The notes under the pieces: model-generated | The model's input: the letters and a program-made list of their open reading frames with translations, nothing else | Told to the model about the DNA's origin: nothing | The model's database searches: none | Shown: in pieces, positions 60,897 through 64,000 of the stretch | Layout of the letters: each line of letters opens with the position of its first letter | Numbering within the stretch: position 1 is the first letter of the stretch | Made by a program: the position numbers and the translations under genes | Assembly (NCBI RefSeq): GCF_900492205.1 | Contig: NZ_UEYQ01000001.1 | Location: 490,001 to 554,000, forward strand | Origin: Ciceribacter sp. T2.26MG-112.2 | Lineage (GTDB): Bacteria > Pseudomonadota > Alphaproteobacteria > Rhizobiales > Rhizobiaceae | Direction of reading: 5' to 3' | DNA length: 64,000 bases

Positions 60897-61255
60897 GTCT
60901 GTCTCTCCTGGTCTCGTGCCAAGGTCCTGGCGGCAAATCAACGTCTGAACGCTCGATACGTGCCCAGGGTGAAGGCGGATCATCCGAGGACCCGTCAAAC
61001 GCCCGGCAGTCGCGGCGGGAACGTCGCGCGATCTTCAGCAAGGCGTTGCTAATAGTTCAACAAACCGCCGTTTCATACATCCTGGGCAACACGAAGCCGT
61101 GCGCGAACAAGAAAATTTCGCCGACAATTGACAAAGCGCAATAACATGCCGCGCGAGCATCCAAAAACAGATAATAGGAACACGGGCTCGCTGCAGTCAT
61201 CATCAGATGCGGCCCCAGCTACCACTGGCCCGCGCACCTGAACGGCAATGTTTTG
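60897..61255. other. Intergenic region with no recognised gene
   Basis: About 360 bases lie between the PAS gene start and the gcdH terminator. It must hold the PAS gene promoter on the minus strand. TTGACA occurs near 61128, but I see no matching -10, and no RNA gene or repeat was recognised. Confidence 0.5.
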
Positions 61256-61286
61256 AAAAAAAAAGAGGGCGGCCTTGAGGCCGCCC
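61256..61286 (-). terminator. Terminator of gcdH
   Basis: On the minus strand GGGCGGCC/GGCCGCCC (61286-61267, tetraloop) is followed by a T-rich run matching the A-run at 61256-61264. It lies 29 bases past the gcdH stop. Confidence 0.92.
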
Positions 61287-61314
61287 GGAGAAACGTCGAT
61301 TTCCGGCCGTTTTC

Positions 61315-62502
<1,188 letters not shown>

Positions 62503-62601
62503 AGGTCTGATATCCTCTGTAAACTGGTGCATAGATTGACGAAACGGCAGGCGAACGCAAGACATGTTTACTCATGTGGCTATCAGGTCTATTCATAGCC
62601 A

Positions 62602-63525
62602 ATGCTGACCCACCAACGCCGCTTCCTGCCTTCGACCAGCGCGCTCGCCGCCTTCGATTCCGTCGCCAAGCTCGGCAGCTTCTCCGCCGCCGCCAACGAG
62701 CTGAACCTCACGCAAGGGGCGATCAGCCGGCAGATATCCCTCCTCGAAGACCAGCTCGGGGTCAAGCTGTTCGACCGCAACAACCGCGGCGTGGAGCTGA
62801 CACCGATCGGCCGGGACTATGCCAAGGGGATCGGCGACGCGCTGGCAACCATCCGCACCCTGTCGCTCGAGGCGATGGCGAAAGCGGAAGACACGCATCT
62901 GCGCCTCGCCATCCTGCCGACCTTCGGCACCCGTTGGCTGATGCCGCGCATTCCGGACTTCCTGCAGAAGCACCCCTCGATCATCATCGACTTCGCCACC
63001 CGCATCGGCCAGTTCGACTTTGAAGCCTCCGGCCTCGATGCCGCGATCCACATCGGCGAACCCAACTGGCCCGGCACCGATTGCCAGTTTCTCATGCAGG
63101 AAATGGTGGTGCCGGTCTGCAGCCCCGCCTTTCTCCGCGACCACCCCGTGGCGCGACCGGAAGACATGCTCTCCATGCCACTGTTCGACATGGCCTCGCG
63201 CCCGCGGGCCTGGGAGCATTGGTTCGCAAGTCTCGGCATAGCCAACGGGCGCGGCGGCGGCATGCGGTTCGAACAATTCTCCAACGTGGTCCAGGCCTGC
63301 CTTGCCGGCCTCGGCATCGCGCTGGTGCCGACCTTCCTGATCGAGCCGGAACTGGCGAGCGGTCAACTAGTGCGCGCCTGGAACCACGAGGTGAAGAGCG
63401 CCAGCGCCTATTATCTTGTCCGCCCGCTGTCGAAGATGGCCTACCAGCCAGCCACCGCCTTTTCCAATTGGCTGCTGGGGCAGGTGCGGGAATTCAACGC
63501 GTCGAGCGACGGCACCCCCGGCTGA
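62602..63525 (+). CDS. LysR-family regulator, probable glutaryl-CoA dehydrogenase regulator (GcdR-like)
   Basis: A 307-residue LTTR with helix-turn-helix segment LGSFSAAANELNLTQGAISR and a GcvA-like effector domain (LRLAILPTFGTRWLMPRIPD). It is divergent from gcdH with 99 bases between the starts, as reported for GcdR in pseudomonads, where glutarate or a related compound is the signal. The ATG at 62602 gives a start typical of this subgroup (LTHQRRFLPS). Confidence 0.88.
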   Translation: MLTHQRRFLPSTSALAAFDSVAKLGSFSAAANELNLTQGAISRQISLLEDQLGVKLFDRNNRGVELTPIGRDYAKGIGDALATIRTLSLEAMAKAEDTHLRLAILPTFGTRWLMPRIPDFLQKHPSIIIDFATRIGQFDFEASGLDAAIHIGEPNWPGTDCQFLMQEMVVPVCSPAFLRDHPVARPEDMLSMPLFDMASRPRAWEHWFASLGIANGRGGGMRFEQFSNVVQACLAGLGIALVPTFLIEPELASGQLVRAWNHEVKSASAYYLVRPLSKMAYQPATAFSNWLLGQVREFNASSDGTPG

Positions 63526-63572
63526 CCGTGTGAAGGCCAAGCCGCCTGCGGTGAACATTCCACTTGTCAAAG

Positions 63573-63583
63573 TCATCCGATGA
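63573..63583. promoter_or_regulatory. Palindrome TCATCCGATGA before the GntR gene
   Basis: A 5-1-5 palindrome lies 15 bases before the GntR start codon, in a segment with TTGTCA upstream as a possible -35. GntR/FadR regulators often bind such short palindromes to repress themselves. Confidence 0.35.
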
Positions 63584-63598
63584 TTTAATCTATTTGGC

Positions 63599-64000
63599 AT
63601 GAAACCTGTTCACAAGACCAGCCTCGCCGACACGGCGACCGAAGCCATTCGCGCCGAGATCATCTCCGGACGTTTCGCTGTCGGTTCGCGCCTGCCGAAC
63701 GAAGCGACCCTGTCCGCCACGCTTGGCGTCAGCCGCGGAACTGTCCGCGAGGCCGTCCGGGTCCTTGCCTCTCAGGGTCTGCTCGAAGTGCTGCAGGGGT
63801 CCGGCACCTATGTCCGCTCCGCAGCAGACGGCGGCCGCACGCTGGACGCCGCCCGCCATGCGAGCCTTCGCGACCGCTTCGAGGCCCGCTGCGCGCTCGA
63901 CGTCGAGGCCGCCCGGCTTGCTGCAAGGCGGGCAAGCCCGGCGACGATCGCCCGGCTGCGCGCCCTGCTCGCCCAGCGCGGAAATTCCGATGCCTGCGAC
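63599..64000 (+). CDS. GntR-family (FadR subgroup) regulator, cut by window end
   Basis: The first 134 codons of a GntR regulator, open to the window edge. The winged-helix domain shows IRAEIISGRFAVGSRLPNEA, then LSATLGVSRGTVREAVRVLA and GLLEVLQGSGTYV, the standard GntR sequence. The following helical part (FEARCALDVEAARLAARRAS) is the beginning of an FCD/FadR-type effector domain. The ATG at 63599 is 73 bases after the preceding LysR stop. Target unknown. Confidence 0.9.
   Translation, partial: MKPVHKTSLADTATEAIRAEIISGRFAVGSRLPNEATLSATLGVSRGTVREAVRVLASQGLLEVLQGSGTYVRSAADGGRTLDAARHASLRDRFEARCALDVEAARLAARRASPATIARLRALLAQRGNSDACD

Overview
The window reads as a GC-rich alphaproteobacterial chromosome, most likely Rhizobiales (Rhizobium/Agrobacterium group). 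The signs are a long PurC starting at TTG, NodT-type outer-membrane factors, a fused exbB-exbD-tonB operon, an amino acid:[carrier protein] ligase operon of the type described in Bradyrhizobium and Agrobacterium, and EcfG-type (GGAAC-N16-CGTT) promoters. I see no rRNA, tRNA, IS element, prophage or CRISPR. Coding density is high, with about 50 genes on both strands in short operons. Gene identities come from reading the proteins and recalling families; no database search was run.

Layout. 1-2.6 kb: two tandem vanillin-type aldehyde dehydrogenases (one cut by the window edge) and a divergent AraC regulator. 2.7-4.1 kb: a small membrane protein, then a cobalamin riboswitch in front of a solitary CbiM-like cobalt permease. 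4.2-5.1 kb: purC. 5.2-11.9 kb: a TetR regulator and a complete tripartite RND efflux system. 12-15.8 kb: a MerR/XRE/cupin fusion regulator divergent from gabT-gabD. 15.9-18.7 kb: efp divergent from epmA-epmB, the EF-P lysylation set. 18.9-24.7 kb: a five-gene operon of carrier protein, acyl-CoA-dehydrogenase-fold flavoprotein, amino acid:carrier protein ligase, DUF1839 protein and GH2 beta-mannosidase-like protein. 24.7-31.9 kb: exopolysaccharide genes (GumK-like GT70, GT4, Wzc/GumC-like co-polymerase, Wzy-like polymerase, secreted GH5 cellulase). 32.2-42.4 kb: purU, a kinase/M23-like/PLP phospholyase fusion, a DUF3307 protein, LysR-amaA-amaB, and an APH/P-loop kinase fusion. 42.4-44.9 kb: exbB-exbD-tonB. 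45-54 kb: LysR, ppsA, a sugar ABC transporter and a PfkB kinase. 54.3-61 kb: riboflavin synthase, a single-domain response regulator, two probable general-stress genes, MgtC, an SDR, glgX and a PAS protein. 61.3-64 kb: gcdH with a divergent LysR and the start of a GntR regulator.

Two themes stand out. First, several genes converge on lysine and hydroxylysine catabolism. The kinase/phospholyase fusion could turn 5-hydroxylysine into 2-aminoadipate semialdehyde. AmaA could feed the same intermediate from pipecolate, AmaB would oxidise it, GabT/GabD could also serve the 5-aminovalerate route, and GcdH takes glutaryl-CoA onward.

Second, the amino acid:carrier protein ligase operon lies directly beside an exopolysaccharide locus. 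Its ACAD-fold enzyme appears to lack the usual catalytic glutamate, and its DUF1839 protein has a Cys/His pattern resembling the BtrH aminoacyltransferase fold. Together they suggest an incompletely described route that loads, modifies and transfers an amino acid, possibly onto a sugar or polysaccharide precursor. That is the best candidate here for an undescribed system.
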